Below, one piece after another: positions 8,233-16,807 of a DNA stretch of 64,000 nucleotides. Source of the DNA: SZAS-79 sp964599095. GTDB taxonomy: Bacteria > Pseudomonadota > Gammaproteobacteria > Burkholderiales > SG8-39. The stretch is from positions 1 through 64,000 of the forward strand of contig CAZREB010000006.1 in the NCBI GenBank assembly GCA_964599095.1, written 5' to 3'. The translations under genes were made by a program, and so were the position numbers. Below the pieces are notes generated by a model that was given only the letters and a program-made list of their open reading frames with translations, was not told the DNA's origin and did no database searches. The number at the start of each line of letters is the position of its first letter. The first letter of the stretch is position 1.

Positions 8233-8976
8233 ATGAGCTCAATCAACTGGTTCAAGTATTCATCGCCGTCGTCGTTCTATCCGCTCGCCGGGCTGCTGAT
8301 CCCATGGTTCTTCGCGGCCGCGATCGCCTTTGCGGTCGCCGGGCTTTACGTCGGATTCTTCGTTGCGCCCACCGATGCACAGCAAGGCGAGGCCTACCGG
8401 ATCATCTACATCCACGTCGCGTCCGCATGGATGTCGATGTTCCTTTACGTCGTCATGGCCTTCTGGGCCGGCGTCGGCGTGGCTTTCAATACGCGACTGT
8501 CGTCGATGATGGCGTCCGCGATCGCGCCGACCGGCGCGCTGATGACTTTCATCGCGCTTTGGACCGGGGCATTTTGGGGCAAACCGACCTGGGGCACCTG
8601 GTGGGTCTGGGATGCCAGGCTGACGTCGGAACTCATCCTGCTGTTCCTCTACCTGGGCTTCATCTCGCTCCAGGCGTCAATCGACGACCCACGCCGGGCC
8701 GACAAGGCCGGCGCGGTACTCGCCCTGGTGGGAGTGGTGAACGTCCCGATCATCTACTTTTCGGTCCAGTGGTGGAACACCCTGCACCAGGGCGCATCGG
8801 TCAGCCTGACCAAGAGCCCCAGCATGGCAGCGACAATGCTCCTCGGGATGCTGGTGTTCGCGCTCGCGTTCTGGATGTACTCGATCGGCGCATGCCTGAT
8901 GCGCGTTCGCTCGATCATCCTCGAGCGCGAGCGCAATGCAGCGTGGGCCCTCCAGATCCGGGGCGAAACGCCATGA
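8233..8976 (+). CDS. ccmC: Haem handling protein CcmC
   Basis: This 247-residue protein has six membrane helices and belongs to the haem-handling protein family. The periplasmic WWD domain is plain (TWGTWWVWDARLTSELIL). The flanking His residues that ligate haem are visible in YIHVASAWMS and in NTLHQGAS. It transfers haem to CcmE with the help of CcmD. It starts 27 bases after ccmB and overlaps ccmD by ATGA. Confidence 0.96.
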   Translation: MSSINWFKYSSPSSFYPLAGLLIPWFFAAAIAFAVAGLYVGFFVAPTDAQQGEAYRIIYIHVASAWMSMFLYVVMAFWAGVGVAFNTRLSSMMASAIAPTGALMTFIALWTGAFWGKPTWGTWWVWDARLTSELILLFLYLGFISLQASIDDPRRADKAGAVLALVGVVNVPIIYFSVQWWNTLHQGASVSLTKSPSMAATMLLGMLVFALAFWMYSIGACLMRVRSIILERERNAAWALQIRGETP

Positions 8977-9131
8977 ACTGGGGCAGCTTCGGTGCTTTTG
9001 TCGCCATGGGCGGCTACGGCCTCTACGTCTGGGGCTCATATGCGGTCACCGCCATCGTCATCGGCGCGGAAGTCGCCCTGCTGGTTGCTCGCCATCGCGC
9101 CGCCCGCCGCGGGCCCGATCAGGGTCCCTAA
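8973..9131 (+). CDS. ccmD: Haem exporter accessory protein CcmD
   Basis: This 52-residue protein has a single membrane helix (YAVTAIVIGAEVALLVARH) after a short N-terminus with GGYGLYVWGSY, the characteristic CcmD sequence. It tethers CcmE to CcmABC. Its ATG overlaps the ccmC stop as ATGA, and its own stop overlaps the stop of the convergent ccmI by 4 bases. It is easy to miss because of its size, but position and motif are decisive. Confidence 0.93.
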   Translation: MNWGSFGAFVAMGGYGLYVWGSYAVTAIVIGAEVALLVARHRAARRGPDQGP

Positions 9132-10375
9132 GGGACGACGGAATCGATCACGATCTTTAGGCCGCCCGAGCCCACCTTGACCGGCGGGCTCGCCCCCTGC
9201 AGGTCGCCGCTTTGTGAAATTGCGTTCCCTGTCTTCGAAACCCGCGCCGTGACGACGACCTCGTGCACGCTCGAAAGCTTGAGTTCCGGACTCATCGCCA
9301 GCGTGTCGTCGAGCCTGAAATCGAGCGGCAGGTCGGCAACGCGCTTGCGCAGCACGGCAAGCGGGATGCGCGGACCGTTCACCGCCCTCGCCACGATGAA
9401 TACCGTCTCCCCGGGGCTCGCCTTTGCGGCCACGGCCGGGCTCAGTGAGACCGTCCCGCTTATGTTCCCGGCCGGAGCGGATTGACCGGTGGGCGCGGCG
9501 CCCGGCTTGTCGCCGGGGACGCTTTTCTTCGAAGGCTTGACCCCGCCCAGCTCGCGCGCCTCGGCGATCCCGCCGGCGATCGACTTCGAGATCTCCGAAT
9601 CCGCCGGGAGCATCGCCAGCAGCTTTTCCCAGAATTCGATCGCCTTGGGATAGTCCTTGCGGTCGAACGCTTCGGTCCCCGCCATGGCGAGGGCCTTGGG
9701 CTGGGCCGGATTGATCGCGAGCGCCCGGTTGACGAGTTCCATCGGCTTGCCGCGCAGGTTGCGGCCCTGGCTCATCGCGAGCGCGTCGGCGTAGTCCGCG
9801 TACAGGTCGGCGTCATCGGGAATCCTTGCGGCCGCCTTTTCATAGGCGGCGACGGCATCGTCCATCCGCTGCATCACGTAGTACGAGCGCCCGAGCAAGG
9901 CCCAACCCTTGGCATCGTCCGGGTTCTTGCGGAGGCGCTCCGCAAGCCGGGTGACCATATCCTCCACATCCGCGGTCGTGGTCGGTTGCTCGCCGGAAAC
10001 CGCTTCGTTCCGCAGCCCTGCAGGTTCTCCGATCCAAACGTAAATCGACAATGCCGCGAGCGGGATGATCACGGCAAGCGCAATTGCCGCCCGCCGCCCG
10101 CCTGTCCGGCCGGCCTGTCCCGGCTGTGCCGAGGCAGCGGTTTCTTCGAGGACCCGCCGCTCGAGCTCGGAGCGCGAAACTTCGAAATGCCCGGACGAGA
10201 TCGCACCACGCGCGAGGTCGGCATCCAGCTCTGCAAGCTGGTCGCGCAGGATCTCGAGGTTGGTCTGCGATTGCGCCGGCGCATCGGCCTGCCGGCGCCG
10301 GCGGGCGAGCGGCAGCACCACGCACGCCAAGGCCGCGACTGTCATTGCCACCGCAATTGCCGCAAATCCGATCAA
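9128..10375 (-). CDS. ccmI: Cytochrome c biogenesis protein CcmI
   Basis: This 415-residue protein has two N-terminal membrane helices (AVAMTVAALACVVLPLA and IALAVIIPLAALSIYVW) separated by a Leu-rich cytoplasmic stretch (LEILRDQLAELDADLARG), as in CcmI. A periplasmic TPR region follows (KGWALLGRSYYVMQRMDDAV, PKALAMAGTEAFDRKDYPKA) and a C-terminal domain. It presents apocytochromes to the CcmFH ligase. The TTG at 10375 overlaps the ccmH stop (TTGA). An internal ATG at 10345 is the alternative start but would cut into the first helix. It is the last gene of the ccmEFGHI run. Confidence 0.92.
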   Translation of the reverse strand: MIGFAAIAVAMTVAALACVVLPLARRRRQADAPAQSQTNLEILRDQLAELDADLARGAISSGHFEVSRSELERRVLEETAASAQPGQAGRTGGRRAAIALAVIIPLAALSIYVWIGEPAGLRNEAVSGEQPTTTADVEDMVTRLAERLRKNPDDAKGWALLGRSYYVMQRMDDAVAAYEKAAARIPDDADLYADYADALAMSQGRNLRGKPMELVNRALAINPAQPKALAMAGTEAFDRKDYPKAIEFWEKLLAMLPADSEISKSIAGGIAEARELGGVKPSKKSVPGDKPGAAPTGQSAPAGNISGTVSLSPAVAAKASPGETVFIVARAVNGPRIPLAVLRKRVADLPLDFRLDDTLAMSPELKLSSVHEVVVTARVSKTGNAISQSGDLQGASPPVKVGSGGLKIVIDSVVP

Positions 10376-10854
10376 GGCAGGTCCTTGTCCGCGTTGCCGC
10401 CGAGCAACTCGCTTGCACGCTTTCGATCTTCGTCCGACAGTCCCGCCGGGTCGATGCGACGCTTGCGCATTCGCACATTGCGAATCAACGCCACGATTCC
10501 CGCCAGCAGCAGGACGCCCGGACCCAGCCAAAGCAGGATCGTCGTCGACTTGAACGGCGGGTTGTACAAGACGAAGTCGCCATAGCGCTGCACCATGAAC
10601 GCCACGATCTGCTCGTCAGTGCGGCCTTGCGAAATCTGTTCGCGCACCTGCCGGCGCAGGTCCTGCGCCAATTCGGCATTCGAGTCCGCAATCGTCTGGT
10701 TCTGGCAGACGAGGCAGCGAAGGTGCTCCGAAAGCTCGACGGCGCGCTTTTGCTGGACACGGTCCAGTTCGGTCGGCACGGCCTCGTTGCCGAAGGCGGG
10801 CAGGAACGCGACGAGAGGCGCAAGCGCAACCAGCAGTGCCGCGAACGTCCTCAC
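10372..10854 (-). CDS. ccmH: Cytochrome c maturation thiol protein CcmH
   Basis: This 160-residue CcmH/NrfF-family protein has an N-terminal signal or anchor (ALLVALAPLVAFLPAF). The periplasmic redox motif LRCLVCQNQTIADS reduces apocytochrome CXXCH disulfides, and a C-terminal helix follows (ILLWLGPGVLLLAGIVALI). Here CcmH and CcmI are separate proteins rather than fused. The GTG start overlaps the ccmG stop as GTGA, and the stop overlaps the ccmI TTG. Confidence 0.94.
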   Translation of the reverse strand: MRTFAALLVALAPLVAFLPAFGNEAVPTELDRVQQKRAVELSEHLRCLVCQNQTIADSNAELAQDLRRQVREQISQGRTDEQIVAFMVQRYGDFVLYNPPFKSTTILLWLGPGVLLLAGIVALIRNVRMRKRRIDPAGLSDEDRKRASELLGGNADKDLP

Positions 10855-11378
10855 GACTTCTGCAGCTGGCGGACCAACGGGAGGATCTTCGATTCGAGCG
10901 CTTCGCGCGTGACCGGGCCGATCTGCTTGTAGCGGATCACCCCGGCCCGGTCGATGACGAAAGTCTCGGGAACGCCGTAAACGCCATAGTCGATCCCGAC
11001 CCGGCCGTCGAGGTCTGTAACGCTCAGGACATACGGGTCCCCGAACTGCTGCAGCCACGCCTTTGCCTCGGGAGGCTTGTCCTTGTAGTTCAGGCCGATC
11101 ACAGGCACCACCCGGCTGCGCGCAAGCTCGACCAGCACGGGGTGCTCGTCGCGACAGGACACGCACCAGGAGGCCCACACATTGAGCAGCCAGACTTGGC
11201 CCAGCATGTCTTTTTGGGAAAACTCCATTTCCGGCCGCTGCAACTGGGCAAGCTTGAAGGGAGGCACCTGCTTGTTCACAAGCGGCGACGGAATTTCGCG
11301 CGGATTCAGCGTGAGCCCGGCTGCGAGGAACACGGCCAGCACCGCGAAAAGGCCGAGCGGCAGCAGGAATCTGTTCAT
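10851..11378 (-). CDS. ccmG: Thiol:disulfide interchange protein CcmG/DsbE
   Basis: This 175-residue membrane-anchored periplasmic thioredoxin has an N-terminal helix (RFLLPLGLFAVLAVFLAAG). The active site is WASWCVSCRDEHP and the cis-Pro loop YGVYGVPETFVID, both typical of CcmG. It keeps CcmH and apocytochrome Cys reduced. The ATG at 11378 overlaps the ccmF stop (ATGA). A much longer open frame upstream lies inside ccmF and is ignored. Confidence 0.95.
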   Translation of the reverse strand: MNRFLLPLGLFAVLAVFLAAGLTLNPREIPSPLVNKQVPPFKLAQLQRPEMEFSQKDMLGQVWLLNVWASWCVSCRDEHPVLVELARSRVVPVIGLNYKDKPPEAKAWLQQFGDPYVLSVTDLDGRVGIDYGVYGVPETFVIDRAGVIRYKQIGPVTREALESKILPLVRQLQKS

Positions 11379-13399
11379 GCGCCGAACGCCCCGCGACGCC
11401 CCTCGGCCGGATCCCGGGCGGCTACACCTGCAAGGCTTGCACGCCCACCCCTTCGTGCCGCCATCCGGTAGCGCCTGTCGGCCAAGGCGAGCAATCCGCC
11501 AAGCGCCATGATGGCGCATCCGCCCCAGATCCAGGTGATGAAAGGCTTGTAATAGACGCGTACGCTCCACGCGCCGTCGTCGACCGGCTCGCCGAGCGAA
11601 ACATAGAGGTCGCCCAAGAGCCCGCTCTGGATGGCGGCTTCCGTCATCGGCATGTTGGTGACGTTATAGGCGCGCTTTTCCGGCCTGAGGACCGCTATCT
11701 CGCGGTCGCCCCGGGTGACCCGCACCGTCCCCCGCGCCGCGCGATAGTTGGGACCCTTGATGTTCCGGGCACCCTCGAAGCGGAATGTGTAGCCGGCCAC
11801 CGTCATCGTGTCGCCGACGGCCATGCGCAGGTCCCGTTCGACCTCGTAGCCCTTCACGAGAGTGACACCCGTTATGAAAACCGCAACCCCGCAATGCGCC
11901 AGCAGCATTCCGTAATATCCGCTCGGCTGGGAGGCGAGCCTTGACCAGGCGCCACCGCTGAGCGCAGCGAAACGCTCGCGCAGGTTGACCAGCCCTGCCG
12001 CAAGAATCCAGAAGGCCAGCGCGAGGCCGAAACTCACCATCGGACGCCACTGCGAAATTCTCCAGTCCGCTGCGGCGAGCGGTACGAGCAACGCCGAGAC
12101 TACGCTTACGGCCAGTGCCCATCGAAGGCGCAGGGCCAGGTCCGCCACGCCCGCTTCCTTCCACTTTGCGATCGGGCCGACCCCCATGAGAAAGAGCGCG
12201 GGCGTCATCAATGGCACGAACACGGCCTCGAAGTAAGGCGGCCCCACCGAGATCTTGCCCAGGCCGAGCGCATCCAGGAACAGCGGGTAAAGGGTCCCGA
12301 GCAGCACCGATCCGGCCGCCACGACCAGAAATACGTTGTTGGTCAGCAGCATCGATTCGCGCGAGACCGGCTCGAACGAGCCACCCAGGCCCACCTTGGG
12401 GGCCCGCCACGCGAACAGGGCGAGCGAACCACCGATGACGACGACAAGGAAAGCGAGGATGAAGATCCCCCGGCGCGGGTCGGTCGCGAACGCATGGACC
12501 GATGTCAGAACGCCGGACCGCACAAGAAACGTGCCGAGCAGGCTGAGGCTGAACGCACAGATCGCGAGCAGGACCGTCCAACTGCGAAAGCCGCCCCGCT
12601 TTTCGGTCACCGCCAGCGAATGGAGCAGCGCGGTCCCGACCAGCCAGGGCATGAACGAAGCGTTCTCCACAGGGTCCCAGAACCACCAGCCGCCCCAACC
12701 GAGTTCGTAATAGGCCCATCCGCTGCCGAGGGCGATGCCGCATGTGAGGAAGCACCATGCAAGGATCGTCCATGGCCGCGACCAGCGCGCCCAAGTCGAG
12801 TCGAGCCTCCCGCCCAGCAAGGCGGCGATCGCAAAGGCGAATGCCACGGAGAATCCGACATAACCCATGTAAAGGACCGGCGGATGGATCACCATGCCGG
12901 GGTCCTGCAGCAGCGGGTTGAGGTCGCGGCCGTCGTCGGCCGCGGGCAGCAGGCGGGTGAACGGGTTCGAAGTGAGCAGCATGAACAGCAGGAACCCCGA
13001 GCTGATCAGCCCCATGACCCCCAGGACCCTCGCCACCATTTCCTCTGGCAGGTGGCGGCTGAACACGGTCACCGTGGCCGTCCAGATCCCGAGCATCAGG
13101 ACCCAGAGCAGAATCGAGCCTTCGTGTGAGCCCCAGGTGGCGGCGATCCGGTAATGCAACGGGAGCTGGGAATTGGAGTTCGTCGCGACGTTTAGCACGG
13201 AAAAGTCGTTGCTCGCGAACGACCACGCAAGGCAGGCGAACGCGATGGCGACAAAAGTGAACTGTCCGCGCGCCGCCGGCCGTGCCACGCCCATCCATCC
13301 GGGGTCGCCCCGGGCCGCACCGACGATCGGCAACACGCCCTGCACCAACGCAAGCGTCAGCGCGAGGATCAGGGAAAACTGTCCGATTTCGGGTATCAG
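11375..13399 (-). CDS. ccmF: Haem lyase subunit CcmF (non-standard start)
   Basis: This polytopic haem-handling protein of about 674 residues ligates haem to apocytochrome c with CcmH. The WWD domain WGGWWFWDPVENASFMPW is clear, as are conserved His residues (HYRIAATWGSHEGSILLW; MVIHPPVLYMGYVG). The conserved N-terminus IPEIGQFSLILAL is present in frame but is not preceded by ATG, GTG or TTG. The codon in the expected Met position is CTG at 13399-13397, and the only upstream codons before an in-frame TAG are GGC GGG ATC. GTG at 13348 is the first standard start but would remove the conserved first 17 residues, so CTG initiation is preferred, with low certainty about the exact start. Confidence 0.9.
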   Translation of the reverse strand: MIPEIGQFSLILALTLALVQGVLPIVGAARGDPGWMGVARPAARGQFTFVAIAFACLAWSFASNDFSVLNVATNSNSQLPLHYRIAATWGSHEGSILLWVLMLGIWTATVTVFSRHLPEEMVARVLGVMGLISSGFLLFMLLTSNPFTRLLPAADDGRDLNPLLQDPGMVIHPPVLYMGYVGFSVAFAFAIAALLGGRLDSTWARWSRPWTILAWCFLTCGIALGSGWAYYELGWGGWWFWDPVENASFMPWLVGTALLHSLAVTEKRGGFRSWTVLLAICAFSLSLLGTFLVRSGVLTSVHAFATDPRRGIFILAFLVVVIGGSLALFAWRAPKVGLGGSFEPVSRESMLLTNNVFLVVAAGSVLLGTLYPLFLDALGLGKISVGPPYFEAVFVPLMTPALFLMGVGPIAKWKEAGVADLALRLRWALAVSVVSALLVPLAAADWRISQWRPMVSFGLALAFWILAAGLVNLRERFAALSGGAWSRLASQPSGYYGMLLAHCGVAVFITGVTLVKGYEVERDLRMAVGDTMTVAGYTFRFEGARNIKGPNYRAARGTVRVTRGDREIAVLRPEKRAYNVTNMPMTEAAIQSGLLGDLYVSLGEPVDDGAWSVRVYYKPFITWIWGGCAIMALGGLLALADRRYRMAARRGGRASLAGVAARDPAEGRRGAFGA

Positions 13400-13408
13400 G
13401 ATCCCGCC

Positions 13409-13864
13409 CTATTTTGGATTGGCCGAAACGCTCTTCTGCGCTTTCTGCGCCTGCTCGATCGCATGGCCGGCCTCGGGCGGCATGTAATTCTCGTCATGCT
13501 TGGCGAGCACGTCGGTCGCGTGGAACACGCCGTCCGACCCGAGCTTGCCCTGCGCGACAACGCCCTTGCCCTCCTTGAACAGGTCAGGGAGTATGCCCGT
13601 AAACACGACCGGGATCGTCTGGGCGGTGTCGGTGACGTTGAACTTGACCGTCAACCCGTCGCCCTGCCGCTTCACGCTGCCCTTCTCGACCATCCCGCCG
13701 ATCCGGAATGCCCGCTCCAGCGGTGCTTCCTTTGCAACGACCTGACTGGGACTGAAAAAGAACACCAGGTTGCTCTGGAACGCGTTCAGCACCAGGGCGG
13801 CCGCAATGGCAAGCACTGCCAGGCCGGCCGCGATGAACGCCATGCGCTTGTGTCGGGGTTTCAC
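13409..13864 (-). CDS. ccmE: Periplasmic haem chaperone CcmE
   Basis: This 151-residue protein has the family start KPRHKRM after a GTG, one N-terminal membrane helix, then an OB-fold. The haem-attachment His is H123 in LAKHDENYMPP. It receives haem from CcmABCD and gives it to CcmF. The GTG at 13864 is chosen because the family normally begins MKPRHKR. An in-frame ATG at 13903 would add 13 residues. It is the first gene of the minus-strand half, and its stop lies in the same frame as ccmF, 9 bases before the proposed ccmF CTG. Confidence 0.95.
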   Translation of the reverse strand: MKPRHKRMAFIAAGLAVLAIAAALVLNAFQSNLVFFFSPSQVVAKEAPLERAFRIGGMVEKGSVKRQGDGLTVKFNVTDTAQTIPVVFTGILPDLFKEGKGVVAQGKLGSDGVFHATDVLAKHDENYMPPEAGHAIEQAQKAQKSVSANPK

Positions 13865-13981
13865 TTGACTGGGATGCCGGGGCAAATCAGACGGAAGGAT
13901 CAAGGCGCATTTTACGCCACCACCGTCTGCAGATCACCGCCGGCGGTTCACCGCCTCGAATGCGAAAGTACGGATGTACTA

Positions 13982-14012
13982 TTGACGATTGGCATCTGCA
14001 AATGAACAATCG
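13982..14012 (+). promoter_or_regulatory. Candidate sigma70-type promoter of the multihaem operon with overlapping inverted repeat
   Basis: TTGACG (13982-13987) and AACAAT (14005-14010) are 17 bases apart, a reasonable -35/-10 pair about 80 bases before the first cytochrome start. CGATTG (13986-13991) and CAATCG (14007-14012) form an inverted repeat that covers the spacer and both boxes, so a repressor or activator site is possible. This is a pattern call only. Confidence 0.4.
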
Positions 14013-14088
14013 CGATCCACGGCGCCTCGGCACTGCGATTCGCGATGGATCGGGCCCGACAAAGAAGTCTCTAGATTCGAGGATTCCC

Positions 14089-15021
14089 ATGTACAGATGG
14101 CTTGCGGCGCTCCTTCTCCTCCCGTTTCTCGCGGCGTCCCCGGGTTTGGCAGCGCCTTTCGCGGAAGGTTTCCGAAAGTGCCAGGAATGTCATGAACCGG
14201 AGGTCGAGGTCTGGAAGCAGACCAGGCACTTCAAGGGCTACAACGAGATCCACAAGAAGGAGTCGGCGGCCAAGATCCTGGCAGCCGCCGGCGGTGGCGC
14301 GAGCATGCGCCAGAACAGCACCTGCGTGATGTGCCACTACACCGAAACGAAGGCCTCCGAAACGGCCAAGCCCCAGGTGGCGTCGGGCCCGTCCTGTGAA
14401 AGCTGCCATGGGGCCTCGTCGGAATTTCGCGACATCCACAACTTCTACGGCGATGGCGTCGCCGATGCAAGCAAGGAAAGCCCGGCGAACAAGGCCAAGC
14501 GGATCGCAGCGGCGACCAAGGCCGGCATGATCTGGTCGTTCATGACTTACGACATCGCGGCCAACTGCATGGAATGCCACGGGCTGGCGCAACCCAAGCT
14601 GAAGGGTGACGTGCTGGCCAAGATGCTGGAGGCCGGGCACCCGGGGGAGCCCGAATTCGAGCTGGTGCGTTATTCGCAGGGGTCGGTGCGCCATAGGTAC
14701 TACCCCCCGAACGTAAACGCGAACGCCGAAATGAACGCGGCCGAACTCGCCCGGCTGTACATCGTCGGCCAGGCGGCAAAGCTGGTGTCGGCGACGGTAG
14801 CCGCCTCGAAGTCGAGCTCGCCAAAGTACGCCGCCCTGCAGAAAAAGCGCGAAGAAGAATCCCGGAAGTCCCTCCAGGCGGTGGCGGACATGGCCGAAGT
14901 CAAGGCTGTGCTCGACAAGCCGACCGCGGACTCGGCGCGCAAGCTCGCGGACGCGCTGAAGGGCAAGGACCTGTCCGCAAAGGTCAAGGCGCAGCTGCCG
15001 GCCAAGAACACTTACAAGTGA
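14089..15021 (+). CDS. Periplasmic tetrahaem cytochrome c (c554-like)
   Basis: This 310-residue protein has a Sec signal peptide (WLAALLLLPFLAASPGLAA). Four c-haem sites follow at CQECH (31-35), CVMCH (79-83), CESCH (103-107) and CMECH (160-164), with extra His residues for bis-His ligation. The spacing resembles the cytochrome c554 / multihaem family. The C-terminal third is Ala/Lys-rich and helical without haem sites. The ATG at 14089 is chosen for the signal peptide and the GAGG about 7 bases upstream. It is the first gene of the electron-transfer operon, and ccmE is divergent to it. It is likely a periplasmic shuttle or terminal donor. The substrate is unknown. Confidence 0.88.
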   Translation: MYRWLAALLLLPFLAASPGLAAPFAEGFRKCQECHEPEVEVWKQTRHFKGYNEIHKKESAAKILAAAGGGASMRQNSTCVMCHYTETKASETAKPQVASGPSCESCHGASSEFRDIHNFYGDGVADASKESPANKAKRIAAATKAGMIWSFMTYDIAANCMECHGLAQPKLKGDVLAKMLEAGHPGEPEFELVRYSQGSVRHRYYPPNVNANAEMNAAELARLYIVGQAAKLVSATVAASKSSSPKYAALQKKREEESRKSLQAVADMAEVKAVLDKPTADSARKLADALKGKDLSAKVKAQLPAKNTYK

Positions 15022-15067
15022 CCGACGCCGGCTCGCCTGCAACGGGCTTCGAAGCCGGCAGACGAGG

Positions 15068-16801
15068 ATGAGCGACACGCAGTTGATGGAGCGCCCCAAG
15101 CGCTGGGACGCTCCTTTCGACCCGGCCATGTCAGACGACGTGGTCGACGCTCTGCTCAGGCGTCCCGAGTTCGCGTCGATCGACGCCAGCCGCTTCCCCC
15201 CGGCCGCGCCGCTGCGCGGAATCCTGCAGAACGATTGCAGGATCGGCCTCTACGAACCCGGCGACCTGATCGTTCGCGAAGGGGACTATGGCAATTCCGC
15301 ATTCCTGATCCTGTCGGGAACTGCAAGGGTCGTCCTGCCACCCGGCCTCCCGAGTCAGGTACTCGGGCGAACGATCGACCAAAAGCGGGGCGCATTCAGC
15401 GTCCTGCGTTCGATGCTGACCCGCCCCAGGATCCCCGAAGTGCGGGACACGTCCCAGTACCGGTCCGCCGCCGCCCGGCTGCGGGTGAAGGGCGACGCGC
15501 GCGATTCACTGCTTTCGGCGCCTGATCTCGCGACACTGTTCGGACCCGGCGTGGATCCGGCCGGGAACAAATCGAGGCTCCCTCCGCTGGCGCCGGAATT
15601 CAGGACCGAGGTCCTAGCGCCCGGCACGCTGTTCGGGGAAATTGCGGCACTCGGCCGTGTCCAGCGATCCGCCACGATCTATGCCGACACCGCGTGCCAG
15701 GTCATGGAAATGCGCTGGCAGGCGCTGCGCGACATCAAGAACCGCGACGCGGCCTGGCGCGAGCGGATCGAGCAGGGCTATCGGGAAAACCAGTTGCGCA
15801 CCCATCTGGCCGAACACCCGTTGTTGGCGGGGATCGACGCGGATACCTTGCAGCAAGTCGCCGACAAGACCCTGTTCGAGACCTACGGCTCGTTCGAGTG
15901 GAATGTCGGGTTCAAGGGCGGTGGCGGTGGCGAGCCGCTTGCGGCCGGCTCGGAGCCCGTGGTCGCCAACGAAGGCGACTACCCGGACGGCCTGCTGCTA
16001 GTAATCGGAGGATTCGGGCGCGTATCGATCGGCCTGGGGCACAGCGCGCGCACGCTGACCTACCTCCGGGAAGGCGATCATTTCGGGCTCGACGAGCTGA
16101 TCGACGCGTGGAAGAGCGGCGAGGACTGTGCCTACGAATCGAGCCTGACGGCGCTGGGTTACCTGCACGTCCTGCGGATTCCCTTTTCCGTGCTCGCCGA
16201 GCTGGTTTTTCCGCGGCTCGCCCCTCGCACGAGCAGGCTCGTCGACGCCGCTTCGCGTCCGATCGCAGACGACGCTTTCCTCGAATGGGCGGTCGAGCAG
16301 CGGTTCATCAACGGCACCAGGACGATGATGATCGACCTGGAGAAATGTACACGCTGCGACGACTGCGTGCGGGCCTGTGCCGATACCCACGACGGGAACC
16401 CCAAGTTCATCCGCCATGGCCGGACTCTGGGCAACTGGATGGTGGCCAACGCCTGCATGCAATGCGTCGACCCGGTCTGCATGATCGGCTGCCCGACCGG
16501 GGCGATCCACCGGACCCAGGGCGGCGGCGTGGTCGTGATCAACGACCTGACGTGCATAGGATGCGGCACATGCGCGAATGCATGCCCCTACGACAACATC
16601 CGCCTTGTGCCGATCCGCGACAAGGAGGGCAAGCAGGTGCTCGATCCGGGCTCGCGCGAGCCGATCGTCAAGGCGACGAAGTGCGACCTCTGCTCGACAC
16701 TGCCCAGCGGGCCCTCCTGCGCCCGCGCCTGCCCGCATGATGCCCTTCACCGGGTGGACATCCAGTCGCTCGTGCTGCGCGCTGCGCAGTTGACTGCCTG
16801 A
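15068..16801 (+). CDS. Tandem cyclic-nucleotide-binding protein fused to a 4x[4Fe-4S] ferredoxin
   Basis: This 577-residue protein lacks a signal peptide and so is cytosolic. The first CNB domain spans about residues 45-220. GDLIVREGDYGNSAF is followed by an insertion of roughly 90 residues, then a phosphate-binding cassette FGEIAALGRVQRSATI with the Glu and Arg expected for cNMP binding. A second, more divergent CNB domain (about 245-385) lacks the Arg (FGLDELIDAW). Residues 420-577 form an NrfC/HycB-type iron-sulfur module with 16 Cys in four groups at 427/430/433/437, 463/466/471/475, 496/499/502/506 and 539/542/551/555. It probably carries electrons between a cytoplasmic donor and the b-type membrane protein encoded next, under cyclic-nucleotide control. 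The stop is 6 bases before the next gene. Confidence 0.9.
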   Translation: MSDTQLMERPKRWDAPFDPAMSDDVVDALLRRPEFASIDASRFPPAAPLRGILQNDCRIGLYEPGDLIVREGDYGNSAFLILSGTARVVLPPGLPSQVLGRTIDQKRGAFSVLRSMLTRPRIPEVRDTSQYRSAAARLRVKGDARDSLLSAPDLATLFGPGVDPAGNKSRLPPLAPEFRTEVLAPGTLFGEIAALGRVQRSATIYADTACQVMEMRWQALRDIKNRDAAWRERIEQGYRENQLRTHLAEHPLLAGIDADTLQQVADKTLFETYGSFEWNVGFKGGGGGEPLAAGSEPVVANEGDYPDGLLLVIGGFGRVSIGLGHSARTLTYLREGDHFGLDELIDAWKSGEDCAYESSLTALGYLHVLRIPFSVLAELVFPRLAPRTSRLVDAASRPIADDAFLEWAVEQRFINGTRTMMIDLEKCTRCDDCVRACADTHDGNPKFIRHGRTLGNWMVANACMQCVDPVCMIGCPTGAIHRTQGGGVVVINDLTCIGCGTCANACPYDNIRLVPIRDKEGKQVLDPGSREPIVKATKCDLCSTLPSGPSCARACPHDALHRVDIQSLVLRAAQLTA

Positions 16802-16807
16802 ACCGCC

